From positions 124,001-188,000 of the forward strand of contig MABD01000018.1 in assembly GCA_002162955.1 (NCBI GenBank): 64,000 nt of DNA, given 5' to 3'. The DNA is from Gammaproteobacteria bacterium 45_16_T64. Its GTDB lineage: Bacteria > Pseudomonadota > Gammaproteobacteria > Pseudomonadales > Ketobacteraceae. Below the pieces are notes generated by a model. It was not told the DNA's origin and ran no database searches. It saw only the letters and a program-made list of their open reading frames with translations. A program made the translations under genes and the position numbers. Below, piece by piece: positions 51,339-60,816 of this stretch. Every line of letters starts with the position of its first letter. Within the stretch, counting starts at the first letter, position 1.

Positions 51339-53132
51339 TTAATCATTAAACTGTAGAGACGCCAAACGTTCGTAAAGCGGGTTGGTTTCTATAAGCTGAG
51401 CATGAGTACCTACCGCTTCTACTCTCCCATCATTCAAAACTGCAATCTTGTCCGCATGAAGCACAGTCGCCAATCGATGGGCGATAACAATGGTGGTTCG
51501 CCCCACCATCAATTCATTCAATGCATTCTGAACTTGATGCTCACTTTCTGCATCCAGAGCACTTGTGGCTTCATCTAATAAGAGAATCTTGGGATCATTC
51601 AAGATGGCCCGTGCAATGGCGATACGCTGCTGCTGCCCCCCTGATAAACCAATACCATGCTCTCCCAACAGCGTGTCATAGCCATCAGGTAGTCTCTCAA
51701 TAAATTCATGAGCGTAAGCGGCTTTAGCCGCTCGCGTTATCTCGCTGTGACTCACACCCACCGTACCGTAGGTAATATTGTCTTTTACCGACCCACTGAA
51801 TAATGCCGGCTTTTGGGATACCAAAGCGATCTGTTCCCGCAACTCGATCGGATCAAGCCGCTGTATTGGCACGTTGTCCAGCAAGATTTCGCCTTTCTGC
51901 GGGTCATAGAATCGCAATAGTAAATCAAACAAAGTCGTCTTCCCTGCCCCTGAAGGCCCGACCAACGCACACACAGTACCCGCCTCAATAGAAAGGGAAA
52001 GGCCATCCAGCGCCCAACTTTCAGGTCGCGAAGCATAATGAAACGACACACCTTTCACCGTCAAGTTCGCTTGAAAGGGCTCAGGTAAAGACAGTGCATT
52101 TTCGGGTATCGATATCGCGTTTTCTGTCGCTAACAGTTCAAGTATTCTCTCTGCTGCCCCCGCCGCTCGTTGTAGGTCGCCAATCACTTCACTAATAGCT
52201 CCCACCGACATCCCAACGATCACCGCATAAAACACAAAAGCGGCCAGCTCCCCCCCCGAGATTCTTCCCGCCAATACATCATGGCCACCGATCCACATCA
52301 TAACGCCAACAGCGCCCATCACGAGAAGAATAACCACCCCCATCAGCAAGGCCCGTTGAGATACTCTCTTTCTGGCTACATCAAACGCCTCTTCCACATG
52401 CCCACCAAATAACTGCATGTCTTCAAATTGGTGATTATAGGCTTGCACCGTTTTGATATGGTGTACGGTTTCCCCCACATAAGCACCAACATCCGCCACA
52501 CGGTCCTGACTCACCCGTGCCAATCGACGTACCCGGCGACCAAAAATGATGATAGGCATAACCACCAAAGGTACTGCAGCCAAGACAATCAAACTGAGTT
52601 TTACATTCGTAACAAATAGCCAAACAAAGCCTCCGACAAACAACAATCCATTGCGCAAAGCCATCGACAAAGAAGAACCAATGACAGTTTGCAGTAACGT
52701 TGTATCGGTTGTTATACGCGACTGAATTTCGCCACTGTGTTGCATCTCAAAAAAACCTGGGTGTAATTGCACGAGATGATCGAAAATAGCTTTTCGAATA
52801 TCTGCCACCACCCGCTCGCCTAACCAGGACACCAAGTAAAACCGGCTATAGGACCCAATCGCTAAACAACATACCAACCCCAAAAAGATGAGCACGGCAC
52901 GGTCCAGTAATTCCGGTGAATTCGCACTAAAGCCATCATCAATCATCAACCGTAAACCCTGGCCAATGGATAATGACATTCCCGCGGTGAACACCAGCGC
53001 TATCATCGCCCCTACAACCCGCAACTTATAAGGAGACAAGAAGCCCATAATAGGCAGTAATATTGAAAGTCCTTCGGTTGAGGGATTCACCGAATTATTT
53101 ACACTGTTCTCTTTGTCGTTTTGATTAGGCAT
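51339..53132 (-). CDS. ABC exporter, fused membrane and ATPase domains (MsbA-like)
   Basis: A 597-residue half-transporter that would dimerise. Six membrane helices (residues about 25-330), then the ATPase: Walker A GPSGAGKTTLFDLLLRF, signature LSGGQQQRIAIARAIL, Walker B KILLLDEATSALD, switch His in IVIAHRLATV. Length and layout are those of ABCB/MsbA-like exporters of lipids or drugs. No substrate can be named; the neighbours are thiD and a thioesterase. The ATG lies 41 bases from the divergent thiD start. Confidence 0.93.
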   Translation of the reverse strand: MPNQNDKENSVNNSVNPSTEGLSILLPIMGFLSPYKLRVVGAMIALVFTAGMSLSIGQGLRLMIDDGFSANSPELLDRAVLIFLGLVCCLAIGSYSRFYLVSWLGERVVADIRKAIFDHLVQLHPGFFEMQHSGEIQSRITTDTTLLQTVIGSSLSMALRNGLLFVGGFVWLFVTNVKLSLIVLAAVPLVVMPIIIFGRRVRRLARVSQDRVADVGAYVGETVHHIKTVQAYNHQFEDMQLFGGHVEEAFDVARKRVSQRALLMGVVILLVMGAVGVMMWIGGHDVLAGRISGGELAAFVFYAVIVGMSVGAISEVIGDLQRAAGAAERILELLATENAISIPENALSLPEPFQANLTVKGVSFHYASRPESWALDGLSLSIEAGTVCALVGPSGAGKTTLFDLLLRFYDPQKGEILLDNVPIQRLDPIELREQIALVSQKPALFSGSVKDNITYGTVGVSHSEITRAAKAAYAHEFIERLPDGYDTLLGEHGIGLSGGQQQRIAIARAILNDPKILLLDEATSALDAESEHQVQNALNELMVGRTTIVIAHRLATVLHADKIAVLNDGRVEAVGTHAQLIETNPLYERLASLQFND

Positions 53133-53173
53133 AAGCTATGATACTTGTAAATAGAAAGGAAGGAGTACGCTGA

Positions 53174-54004
53174 ATGTCCTCATTAGAACAGACCAAGCCA
53201 CCTATCGTCATGTCTTTTTCTGGTCATGATCCAAGCGGTGGTGCAGGCATTCAAGCGGATATCGAAACCCTGACCAGTCTCGGCTGCCATTGCACTCCTA
53301 TCGTGACGGCGCTTACCGCTCAAGATAGCGTCAATGTAAAAGATTTTAGCCCCACAAACCCCACATTGTTAGTGGAGCAAGCAAGAGCAGTATTGGAAGA
53401 TATGCCCATTGCTGCTTTTAAGTGTGGGATGATTGGCAGCGTAGAGAACGTTGAGGCTATCCATACAATATTACATGATTACCCCGACACCCCCGTTATT
53501 CTAGACCCGGTACTTAAGGCAGGTGGTGGTGGAAACCTTGCGGAAGCGTCATTAGTGGATGCTATTCGCCACCTTCTAATACCCTACTGTACGGTGATCA
53601 CGCCAAACTCTGTAGAGGCACGCACCCTTTACCCAGATGCCGATTCGCTGGATGCCTGTGCACAAGGGCTGATGGATGACGGCTGCCATTATGTATTGAT
53701 CACAGGGGGTCATGAACCCACCAGTGACATTACCAATCGTCTCTGGGGACAACGCCAATGCTTAGACCAACTATCTTGGCCTAGAGAAGAAGGCGAGTTT
53801 CACGGCACAGGCTGCACCCTCGCCTCGGCCATCGCAGGTTACATCGCTCGCGGTAACAGTGTTGAGCTCGCCGTTAAAGACGCCCAGCAATATACCGCCA
53901 GTACCATTCAACATGCCCGCAGACTCGGAATGGGGCAACTTATTCCTAATCGCTATTACTGGGCCGACCTCGGCCTCTCACAGCCTTGGAAGAAAGTCCA
54001 TTAA
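53174..54004 (+). CDS. thiD: Hydroxymethylpyrimidine/phosphomethylpyrimidine kinase
   Basis: A 276-residue ThiD: FSGHDPSGGAGIQADIETLT, HCTPIVTALTAQDS, CGMIGSVENVEAIHTIL, DPVLKAGGGGNL, TPNSVEARTLYP and the C-terminal EFHGTGCTLASAIAGYIARG (the anion hole and catalytic Asp region). It phosphorylates HMP twice to give HMP-PP for thiamine synthesis. A good ribosome site (GGAAGGAG) fixes the start. thiE follows 48 bases later and hemL next, a common order in gammaproteobacteria. Only 41 bases precede it, so no TPP riboswitch can fit. Confidence 0.95.
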   Translation: MSSLEQTKPPIVMSFSGHDPSGGAGIQADIETLTSLGCHCTPIVTALTAQDSVNVKDFSPTNPTLLVEQARAVLEDMPIAAFKCGMIGSVENVEAIHTILHDYPDTPVILDPVLKAGGGGNLAEASLVDAIRHLLIPYCTVITPNSVEARTLYPDADSLDACAQGLMDDGCHYVLITGGHEPTSDITNRLWGQRQCLDQLSWPREEGEFHGTGCTLASAIAGYIARGNSVELAVKDAQQYTASTIQHARRLGMGQLIPNRYYWADLGLSQPWKKVH

Positions 54005-54052
54005 TCGCGTATGATCGCTGCTTTAACGTATAGCGATAGAGACCCATACTAG

Positions 54053-54679
54053 ATGCACCTGCATGGTTTATACGCGATCACAGATAATCGCCTAACACCC
54101 TCCCCTGTTCTCCTCGACAACGTCGAACAAGCATTGCGGGGCGGCGCGCAGATTCTGCAATATAGAGACAAAACCAACGACAGTCGCAAGCGGCTCCAGG
54201 AAGCATTGGCCCTCAAAGACCTATGTGCTAGCTACCACTGCTATTTTATTATCAATGATGACATCGACCTCTGCGCAGCTTCCGGAGCTGATGGCGTCCA
54301 CCTTGGTCTCTCTGACTCGAATATTATTGACGCACGAAACCTACTTGGCCCAAAGACAATCATTGGCGCGACATGCCACGGCTCACTTGAACTTGCACAA
54401 CAAGCCGTTTCTGAAAGCGCAGATTACGTAGCATTTGGGCGCTTCTTTAGCTCTAACACCAAACCGAATGCACCGCTCGCAAACCTCGAAAGCGTCAGCC
54501 GAGGATTAAAGAACCTTTCCGTTCCAGCCGTCGCAATTGGAGGAATTACACTGAATCACGCAGACCAGCTCATAGAATCAGGTTTTTCTATGCTGGCAGT
54601 GATTGAAGACATTTTCAAACTCGGTACTATTACGTCTCAGTGCGAGGCCTATCAACAGGCTTTCGCTCGCCACGATTAA
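54053..54679 (+). CDS. thiE: Thiamine-phosphate synthase
   Basis: A 208-residue TIM-barrel Thi[15 protein letters not shown] at the N-terminus, [20 protein letters not shown] (substrate phosphate/pyrimidine site), [44 protein letters not shown] and [15 protein letters not shown]. It joins HMP-PP and thiazole phosphate. The ribosome site is weak, so translation may be coupled to thiD. hemL starts 44 bases after its stop. Confidence 0.95.
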   Translation: MHLHGLYAITDNRLTPSPVLLDNVEQALRGGAQILQYRDKTNDSRKRLQEALALKDLCASYHCYFIINDDIDLCAASGADGVHLGLSDSNIIDARNLLGPKTIIGATCHGSLELAQQAVSESADYVAFGRFFSSNTKPNAPLANLESVSRGLKNLSVPAVAIGGITLNHADQLIESGFSMLAVIEDIFKLGTITSQCEAYQQAFARHD

Positions 54680-54723
54680 TCAGACAATCACTCATTCACA
54701 GAGAAATATCGGACACCAACACT

Positions 54724-56004
54724 ATGACTCAATCAGAAAACCTCTTTGCCGCCGCACAACAGTATATTCCCGGTGGCGTAAATAGCCCCGTGAGGGCATT
54801 TAAAGGTGTTGGTGGTACCCCCATATTTTTTAAAGCCGCCGAAGGCCCCTTTCTTATTGATGAAGATGACAAACGCTACATTGATTACGTTGGCTCCTGG
54901 GGGCCAATGATCTTAGGTCACGGTCACCCTGGCGTAATTAAAGCCGTACAAGAGCAAGCGGCCAAGAGCCTGGGGTTTGGTGCGCCAACCGCCATTGAAA
55001 TTGATATGGCGAAAAAAGTCTGTGAGATCATGGGAAACATCGAAAAAGTCCGCATGGTGAATTCAGGTACCGAAGCCACCATGACAGCGATTCGCCTGGC
55101 TCGAGGTTACACCGGTAAAGACAAAATTCTAAAATTTGAAGGCTGTTATCACGGCCATGCCGACGCGTTGCTAGTAAAAGCAGGTTCAGGTGCGTTGACC
55201 CTCGGCGTACCGAGCTCACCCGGTGTACCCGATAGCGTTGCTCAACACACTATCACCGTGACCTTTAACGATATTGAATCGGTCAAAGCCGCATTTGCAG
55301 AGTCCGGTGACGATATTGCCTGCATCATCGTTGAGCCCGTCGCAGGTAACATGAACTGCATTCCACCCGAAACAGGGTTTCTTGAAGGTCTACGAGACGT
55401 ATGTGATGAATATAGCTCGGTACTCATATTCGATGAAGTCATGACCGGATTTCGCGTTGCACTCGGTGGAGTGCAGAGTGTTTATGACGTGCGCCCAGAC
55501 CTCACCACACTCGGTAAAGTTATCGGCGGTGGCATGCCTGTAGGCGCCTTCGGCGGCAAAGCAGAAATCATGGATTATATCGCCCCCGTCGGCCCCGTTT
55601 ATCAAGCCGGAACCCTATCAGGAAACCCCGTAGCAATGGCAGCAGGCCTGACTATGCTCAATGCGGTAACCGAAGATGGATTTTATGAGGAGTTGACTGA
55701 AAAGGCGCGCTACCTTATGGAAGGTTTACAAGCGAAAGCTGACGCAGCCAATATCCCACTAACAACCAATCAAATAGGCGGTATGTTTGGCTTCTTCTTC
55801 ACCGAAGAGAAAAATGTCAGCCGCTTTGCACAAGTCACCCAATGCAATATGGATAGATTCCAAAAATTCTATCACCTTATGCTAGAAGAAGGCGTTTACT
55901 TAGCCCCTAGCGCTTATGAAGCCGGTTTTGTTTCTGCTGCGCACACCAAAGCAGAGCTTGATCGTACCTTGGACGCGGCAGAAAAGGTATTTGCCAAACT
56001 CTAA
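54724..56004 (+). CDS. hemL: Glutamate-1-semialdehyde 2,1-aminomutase
   Basis: 426 residues from ATG 54724 ([20 protein letters not shown]); the frame is open further back into thiE but the normal N-terminus is here. PLP enzyme of class III transaminases that makes 5-aminolevulinate in the C5 haem pathway. Seen: [70 protein letters not shown] and the PLP lysine region [20 protein letters not shown]. Length and motifs are standard. Confidence 0.97.
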   Translation: MTQSENLFAAAQQYIPGGVNSPVRAFKGVGGTPIFFKAAEGPFLIDEDDKRYIDYVGSWGPMILGHGHPGVIKAVQEQAAKSLGFGAPTAIEIDMAKKVCEIMGNIEKVRMVNSGTEATMTAIRLARGYTGKDKILKFEGCYHGHADALLVKAGSGALTLGVPSSPGVPDSVAQHTITVTFNDIESVKAAFAESGDDIACIIVEPVAGNMNCIPPETGFLEGLRDVCDEYSSVLIFDEVMTGFRVALGGVQSVYDVRPDLTTLGKVIGGGMPVGAFGGKAEIMDYIAPVGPVYQAGTLSGNPVAMAAGLTMLNAVTEDGFYEELTEKARYLMEGLQAKADAANIPLTTNQIGGMFGFFFTEEKNVSRFAQVTQCNMDRFQKFYHLMLEEGVYLAPSAYEAGFVSAAHTKAELDRTLDAAEKVFAKL

Positions 56005-56014
56005 GTCTGTAGCC

Positions 56015-56060
56015 CTCTGCTAGTTCAATTCACAATTCTAGTGATTTCGAGCTAGCAGAG
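56015..56060. repeat. Inverted repeat between hemL and the chorismate mutase gene
   Basis: CTCTGCTAG (56015-56023) and CTAGCAGAG (56052-56060), 9-bp arms, 28-base loop. No T-run follows. Could be a weak stop or an intercistronic hairpin. Confidence 0.4.
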
Positions 56061-56089
56061 CCCCCTCATCACTCCAGTAATTGAAACCC

Positions 56090-56644
56090 ATGAACCTTAT
56101 CACTCGCTCCCCTCTTCTATTATTGTTCAGCGTTTTATTCTTCAGCATTCAATGCCACGCCAATACATCCGCTGAGCGCGTTTTCTCCACCGTCAATCAG
56201 CGCCTTAGCTACATGGAAGATGTTGCCCGCTATAAACACCAGCAGCACTTACCCGTCGAAGATCTAACCCGCGAAAAAATCGTGCTTAAAAAAGCGCTAC
56301 TCGCGGCAGAAAATTATGGATTCAACATAACCTCTATACAACATTTTTTCACCGTCCAGATAAATGCCGCCAAAGCAATTCAATACCGACATCGAGCCGA
56401 TCTTCTAGCGGAAAAAAACAATACTCAGCCGCCGAAAGATCTTATAAAAGAAGTCCGCCCTGCGCTGATTTCCCTCGGTACCGAAACACTGCGACTGCTG
56501 CATGATTATCTGAAAGACAACACCGCTTTTGGCCCCGATCAGTATCCGCTCTTCCATCAATCAATCACAAATCGATACCTATCCGATAACGATAAGCAAC
56601 TCTTGTTTGATGCCTTACTTAACATTCGCTTATCGAATAATTAA
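56090..56644 (+). CDS. aroQ: Periplasmic chorismate mutase (AroQ-gamma type)
   Basis: 184 residues from ATG 56090 (a TTG three codons earlier is possible). Sec signal to about IQCHANTS. The mature part has the secreted AroQ pattern: VFSTVNQRLSYMEDVARYKH, LPVEDLTREKIVLKKALLAA, NITSIQHFFTVQINAAKAIQ, where the Arg, Lys, Glu and Gln of the active site fall. It converts chorismate to prephenate outside the cytoplasm; the purpose of exported chorismate mutases is not settled. Follows hemL by 85 bases. Confidence 0.85.
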   Translation: MNLITRSPLLLLFSVLFFSIQCHANTSAERVFSTVNQRLSYMEDVARYKHQQHLPVEDLTREKIVLKKALLAAENYGFNITSIQHFFTVQINAAKAIQYRHRADLLAEKNNTQPPKDLIKEVRPALISLGTETLRLLHDYLKDNTAFGPDQYPLFHQSITNRYLSDNDKQLLFDALLNIRLSNN

Positions 56645-56772
56645 TAAACCAAATAGCCATTCCAAGCTCTTAGCAATTCGGTTTTGATTGCAGAGGCCAA
56701 TCTCAGTGATATACTGCACGCCCTCCAAAGCTCAACCTCTACTTTTTTGTAATTCAAGGTGAAATAACAGGA

Positions 56773-57057
56773 ATGCATAGTCACTTATTTTCTGACGACA
56801 TTATCGACAAACTCACATTCGAAAAAAGCGTGTTGAACGGCATAGGCAGAGATTTACAATTGCCTCAATCCGTCGCCTTACAACAGTGCCGACAATATAC
56901 TGCTAAGCTGTATCAAATGTGGTCTGACGGTTTTAGCGTACAATTTACCTTAGAAAACCTAAGTGACTGGATACAAGAAAGTGCAAAGAGCGACGACGAT
57001 TTGTTCTGGCACCTCCATAAACGCAGCCCTGATGCGCAAGATATGCTAACGGCATAA
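56773..57057 (+). CDS. Small hypothetical protein
   Basis: 94 residues, not recognised. It is helical and acidic, no signal or membrane segment; it begins MHSHLFSDDIIDKLTFEKSV and has a mid-block LPQSVALQQCRQYTAKLYQM. ACAGGA lies 6 bases before the ATG. It is followed 20 bases later by the SRAP gene, so they may be co-expressed. Confidence 0.6.
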   Translation: MHSHLFSDDIIDKLTFEKSVLNGIGRDLQLPQSVALQQCRQYTAKLYQMWSDGFSVQFTLENLSDWIQESAKSDDDLFWHLHKRSPDAQDMLTA

Positions 57058-57077
57058 TCCAGTAAGGTAAGAACCCT

Positions 57078-57668
57078 ATGTGCGGCCGGTTAAACGTTAC
57101 CACAGACCCATTAGTCGAATGGTTAAGAGAAACCCTCGGCATATCATTCTCTATCGAATCCAATACTGATTTACGCCCCACTGAAACCATTGCCACCCTC
57201 GCGACGATTAACGGCCAGCCACAACAATTGAATACTCAGTGGGGAATCAAGCCCAGCTGGTCAAAAAAATTGATTATTAATGCACAGGGGGAAACTGCTG
57301 CGTCCAAGAAAACCTTTGCATCTGCATTTGCACACCAACGATGTCTTATTCCTGTAACAGGTTGGTATGAATGGAGCAGCAATCCCGAGACAGGCAAAAA
57401 AGACAAGTATGCGTTTAGCCACCCAGAGGGTAAGCCACTACTCATGGCGGGGATCTGGTTTGCTAACAGCGCTCAAACCAGCAATAACCTACCCCAACTT
57501 GTTACGCTTACGACTCAACCTACCGCGCAATGCAATGAAATACATCACAGGATGCCAGTAATTATTTCGCCCGAAAATACCAACCACTGGTTGACCGACA
57601 GTGCTACGAACGTACGCCCATTAATGACGGCAGATGAATCGATAATCTTATCGATAAAAAAGCAGTAA
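57078..57668 (+). CDS. SRAP/YedK (HMCES) abasic-site DNA-protein crosslink protein
   Basis: A 196-residue SRAP-domain protein. The catalytic Cys2 is present (MCGRLNVTTDP after Met removal), with LRPTETIATLATINGQPQQ, NAQGETAASKKTF, QRCLIPVTGWYEWSSN (catalytic Glu in WYEW) and CNEIHHRMPVIIS (catalytic His). These proteins covalently trap abasic sites in single-stranded DNA and protect them during replication. Standard length; all catalytic residues visible. Confidence 0.93.
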   Translation: MCGRLNVTTDPLVEWLRETLGISFSIESNTDLRPTETIATLATINGQPQQLNTQWGIKPSWSKKLIINAQGETAASKKTFASAFAHQRCLIPVTGWYEWSSNPETGKKDKYAFSHPEGKPLLMAGIWFANSAQTSNNLPQLVTLTTQPTAQCNEIHHRMPVIISPENTNHWLTDSATNVRPLMTADESIILSIKKQ

Positions 57669-57711
57669 ACAAAAGATGACCCAACACTTTCATCTACTGC
57701 TTTCAAAGGGT

Positions 57712-58596
57712 TTACCCTTTAAGGCTTGTATACACTAGGGTTATCCAGACACCCTCTTTAATAAAGCCATTCCCCCAGCTCTTCCATTTACTCGGTAATC
57801 CTTTCTTTTTGATATCTTCTAGGCTCTTGCCTTTGTCCATTGCACGTTTAACAATGGCGGTCGTCTTCACTAACATTTTGTGATATGTCTTTACATCCTT
57901 CTGGGTCGACAACGGTCCATGCCCAGGAATTACCTTGGTATCCTTATTCATTTTCGTAATCACAGCCTCAATATTCTTAGTCATCCCCTGCACACTGCCG
58001 CCAGACTCTAGGTCTACGAAAGGAAAAAAGCCGGAAAAGAAATGATCCCCCATATGAACGACGTTCGCCGGTTGGATAATAACGATGCTATCACCGTCAG
58101 TATGGCCATTGGGATAGTGAACTACATCTAACGTTTGACCATTAAAATGCAAGGTCATTGACTGCTCAAACGTAATAAGCGGCAGCGCAGCCTTTGGGCT
58201 AGCAGGTACGTTCATCCCAAAGAACTTAATCTCTTGGTCACTCGCCATACGAGAACGCACATTATCATGGGCGACAATAGACGCATATTCACCAAGGTGT
58301 TCATTACCTCCAGTATGGTCACCATGCCAATGGGTGTTAATAATAAAGCGAGGTTTCGCACTTTTTTTATCAAGAGCCTTCTCTAGCGCTCCAATATTTT
58401 CTTTATAATCGTCATCAATAAGCAATACACCATCTTCACCTTGAAGAAGGCCAATGTTCCCACCTTTGCCCTGCAACATAACAATATCGTTTGTCACTGG
58501 CACTTCTTTAAATACCTGGCCGCTATCCGCCATATCGCCATGTCCATACGCGACTGACGATAACAACAACGCCATCAAACCAACAGTATTCTTCAT
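57712..58596 (-). CDS. Secreted MBL-fold metallo-hydrolase
   Basis: 294 residues from ATG 58596, where AAGGATATAG precedes; longer upstream frame lacks a signal. Signal peptide to about LLLSSVAYGHGD. Zinc motifs: HWHGDHTGG (H-x-H-x-D-H), the next ligand in HYPNGHTDGDSIV, then NVVHMGDHFFSG (metal-bridging Asp) and VIPGHGPLSTQ (late His). Substrate unknown; related exported enzymes act on lactones, sulfur compounds or beta-lactams. Converges on the SRAP gene with 43 bases between stops. Confidence 0.88.
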   Translation of the reverse strand: MKNTVGLMALLLSSVAYGHGDMADSGQVFKEVPVTNDIVMLQGKGGNIGLLQGEDGVLLIDDDYKENIGALEKALDKKSAKPRFIINTHWHGDHTGGNEHLGEYASIVAHDNVRSRMASDQEIKFFGMNVPASPKAALPLITFEQSMTLHFNGQTLDVVHYPNGHTDGDSIVIIQPANVVHMGDHFFSGFFPFVDLESGGSVQGMTKNIEAVITKMNKDTKVIPGHGPLSTQKDVKTYHKMLVKTTAIVKRAMDKGKSLEDIKKKGLPSKWKSWGNGFIKEGVWITLVYTSLKG

Positions 58597-58715
58597 TACT
58601 ATATCCTTGTCATTTGAATGAGTTCTAAGATGCACCGTAAGTTGATGCACCTGCAGTCTAAACCGTATAGGAAGCATTGAAAATATCGTATGGAAGCAAA
58701 TGGGACGGCCATAAC

Positions 58716-58749
58716 TAAAAAGCCGCCTAAACGTAGGTTTAGACGGCTT
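58716..58749 (-). terminator. Terminator of the SCP2 gene
   Basis: Stem AAGCCGTCTAAAC against GTTTAGGCGGCTT (13 bp, one G-T wobble on the minus strand; loop CTAC), then TTTTT on the minus strand. Downstream of the SCP2 gene. Confidence 0.75.
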
Positions 58750-58777
58750 AATGTCAGCGTGAAGTTAGATTAACAAT

Positions 58778-59164
58778 CTATTTGGATTCTTCAGGGCCAA
58801 AGTAATTAGAAATTGCTTGGAACCAAGTCATATAGGCCATATCACCTTCAATCTTGATATTACCTTCTTTAATCCCCATCAAGAAAATGGTTTTATCCGT
58901 AGGGGCCTCTCCCATTTTCTTGATCAAGTCCATGGCGACTTTAGAGTTTTTAAAGACAAACGCCATGGTAGGACTATCGTGAACCTCACCTCTTGAGCTT
59001 GTCTTACCGGCATCAAATTTGTAGTAACGTTTTACTTTGTGGTCTGCAGTTTTAAACTGCAATACCACTTGGTAATCACCAATGACCTTTTTGAATCCGT
59101 CACTATTCTTTGATAACGAATTAATTCGCCAAGATAAAATCCATAATAAAAATCGAAATAACAT
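58778..59164 (-). CDS. SCP2 sterol-carrier-like protein
   Basis: A 128-residue protein with an N-terminal hydrophobic part (FRFLLWILSWRI) and an SCP2 fold: YQVVLQFKTADHKVKRYYKF, SPTMAFVFKNSKVAMDLIKK, IFLMGIKEGNIKIEGDMAYM. SCP2 domains bind lipids or acyl-CoA in a hydrophobic tunnel. Start at 59164 is supported by AGGAGAG. It lies downstream of the SDR gene, which has its own C-terminal lipid-carrier-like region, with a terminator between. Confidence 0.87.
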   Translation of the reverse strand: MLFRFLLWILSWRINSLSKNSDGFKKVIGDYQVVLQFKTADHKVKRYYKFDAGKTSSRGEVHDSPTMAFVFKNSKVAMDLIKKMGEAPTDKTIFLMGIKEGNIKIEGDMAYMTWFQAISNYFGPEESK

Positions 59165-59178
59165 ATGCTCTCCTCACA

Positions 59179-59201
59179 AAAACGGCTCCGCCGGGAGCCG
59201 C
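59179..59201 (-). terminator. Terminator of the SDR gene
   Basis: CGGCTCC, loop GCCG, GGAGCCG, with five As on the plus strand (T-run on the minus). A compact 7-bp GC stem 20 bases after the SDR stop. Confidence 0.75.
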
Positions 59202-59222
59202 TATTCTTGTATCGTGCGAGTA

Positions 59223-60614
59223 TTATCCAAATATTTTCGCAAAAAAGCCTTTCTTAGCGCCATCGGTTGTCGCATGTTTTGCGCTTTCCGCTTTAGCTGC
59301 TTCTGCCTTTTCGCCTTGTACAACCTTACCCACAACACCACAATCCATCACAGACTTGCCCATGATCGTACCGACCACTTTACCCTGTAGGCTTTGCTCT
59401 TTATCGACCTGTGCGGTGTACGTAAGTGTCATTGGTACTGGCTTAGTAAGTTTGCACTTCCATGTCATGGTGTCTCCACCTTCAACCTTACCGGTCAATA
59501 CTTGCTGAGCACCGTGCTCATCATTGAGTACATGACCTTTGATAGCCCCGCCCTCAGACTTAAGTACCAGACGACTAAATTGATCACCGACTGGTGATTT
59601 AACGGTGATATCCCACACGTTATCAACACTATCAATCTTAATAGCATCAATCTCACCTAACTCTTCCTGAGTCGCCGTCATATCAAAGAACATTTTGTAT
59701 TCTTCTTCAGAAAACCCGAGATTCTGTAAATCATCAAAGGTGTTTTCTACACGAAACGCCTTAGTGGTATCTTCTTCCATCATCTGCTTCATGGCTGGTT
59801 CTACGCTATCAATTGTCATATCAACATCAACCGCTGGGGTTTCAACCAACATAACGCGCGCAAACTTACCGCCACCCACAGAGAAAATCTCTCGAGTAAT
59901 ATCGCTTTTCTCATGACATAGATAAGACACGACCGGTGCCAATCTGTCAGGCTGGAAATCTTTCTCAAGGTGATCTCTAAACTCACCTTCAGGTAGCAAC
60001 GCAGACAAACGGGTAAACGCCGCAGGTAATAACACGTTAACGTTGATGTTGTGCTCTTGACCGATCAATCCAACATTTCGCGTCAAGCCAATTAACGCAG
60101 ACTTCATTGTTGGGTAAGTAATCTGAGGGCTAAAACCCATCACAGAATCCGATGCGGTATTAATGATACGTCCAAACTTCTGCTTCACCATATGAGGCCA
60201 AGCTGCACGCATCGTATTAATCGCTCCCATCACGTGCACACCAAGATGCATCTCAACTTCATCTTTGTCGACATTGGGGAAAACTGACGTGCTGGCAATA
60301 CCCGCATTGTTGATAATAATGTCAATGCGACCCCAGTTCTTTATGGCCGCAGCCACCATTTTCTCTGCACTAGAATATTCAGAAACACTGTGCGCATCGG
60401 CAATGGCTTTACCTTTACCCAACGCATTAATCTTTGCGGCGGCGTCATTCGCAACTTTTGAGGTTGGCTTGCCATCAATACCAAAGGTACCGCCACCAAG
60501 GTCATTTACGATTACGTTACAGCCATGTTCAGCCAAATATTTCGCATAAGCGAACCCTAGACCACCACCTGCACCTGTAACAATCGCTACTTTACCATCA
60601 AAATTGAAAGACAT
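59223..60614 (-). CDS. Short-chain dehydrogenase with an extra C-terminal domain
   Basis: 463 residues from ATG 60614 (MSFNFDGKVAIVTGAGGGLG; GGAGAAGG precedes); a longer frame upstream has no support. The SDR part (residues about 1-265) has the cofactor loop TGAGGGLG, NNAG, a Ser in NTASDSV and the catalytic YPTMK. It resembles the hydroxyacyl/17-beta-HSD4-type SDR. The remaining about 200 residues are an unrecognised alpha-beta domain (VWDITVKSPVGDQFSRLVLK, KCKLTKPVPMTLTYTAQVDK) that looks beta-rich and SRPBCC- or carrier-like, then an Ala/Lys-rich tail ending in FFAKIFG. Fatty-acid or sterol oxidation is a fair guess. Divergent from the hydrolase at 60817 across a palindrome. Confidence 0.87.
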   Translation of the reverse strand: MSFNFDGKVAIVTGAGGGLGFAYAKYLAEHGCNVIVNDLGGGTFGIDGKPTSKVANDAAAKINALGKGKAIADAHSVSEYSSAEKMVAAAIKNWGRIDIIINNAGIASTSVFPNVDKDEVEMHLGVHVMGAINTMRAAWPHMVKQKFGRIINTASDSVMGFSPQITYPTMKSALIGLTRNVGLIGQEHNINVNVLLPAAFTRLSALLPEGEFRDHLEKDFQPDRLAPVVSYLCHEKSDITREIFSVGGGKFARVMLVETPAVDVDMTIDSVEPAMKQMMEEDTTKAFRVENTFDDLQNLGFSEEEYKMFFDMTATQEELGEIDAIKIDSVDNVWDITVKSPVGDQFSRLVLKSEGGAIKGHVLNDEHGAQQVLTGKVEGGDTMTWKCKLTKPVPMTLTYTAQVDKEQSLQGKVVGTIMGKSVMDCGVVGKVVQGEKAEAAKAESAKHATTDGAKKGFFAKIFG

Positions 60615-60682
60615 ACTGCCTTCTCCCGAGCCGTTTCTGTTGTTAGTTATTGTTCTGAACTGTTGTGACTGATCAAAACGAA

Positions 60683-60697
60683 GTATACAATGTATAC
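60683..60697. promoter_or_regulatory. Perfect 15-bp palindrome, candidate operator
   Basis: GTATACA-A-TGTATAC lies in the 202-base divergent region between the SDR and epoxide-hydrolase-like genes. The palindrome and its position in a shared promoter are typical of a repressor site, such as a TetR or GntR protein; no such gene is adjacent. Confidence 0.5.
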
Positions 60698-60816
60698 CAA
60701 CTTTCAGCCGTTTGCGCAACCGTTACGCAACTATTTTGCAATTCTATTGCATATTATTTATGGTGGCTATCATTCCATCGCGGAAAGAACAAAAACGAAT
60801 TATGTAAGGAGTAATA

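Noticed and set aside
53133-53173. A thiamine (TPP) riboswitch before thiD
   Set aside because: Only 41 bases separate the divergent ABC and thiD starts; a TPP riboswitch is about 100 bases and none of its conserved blocks is present.
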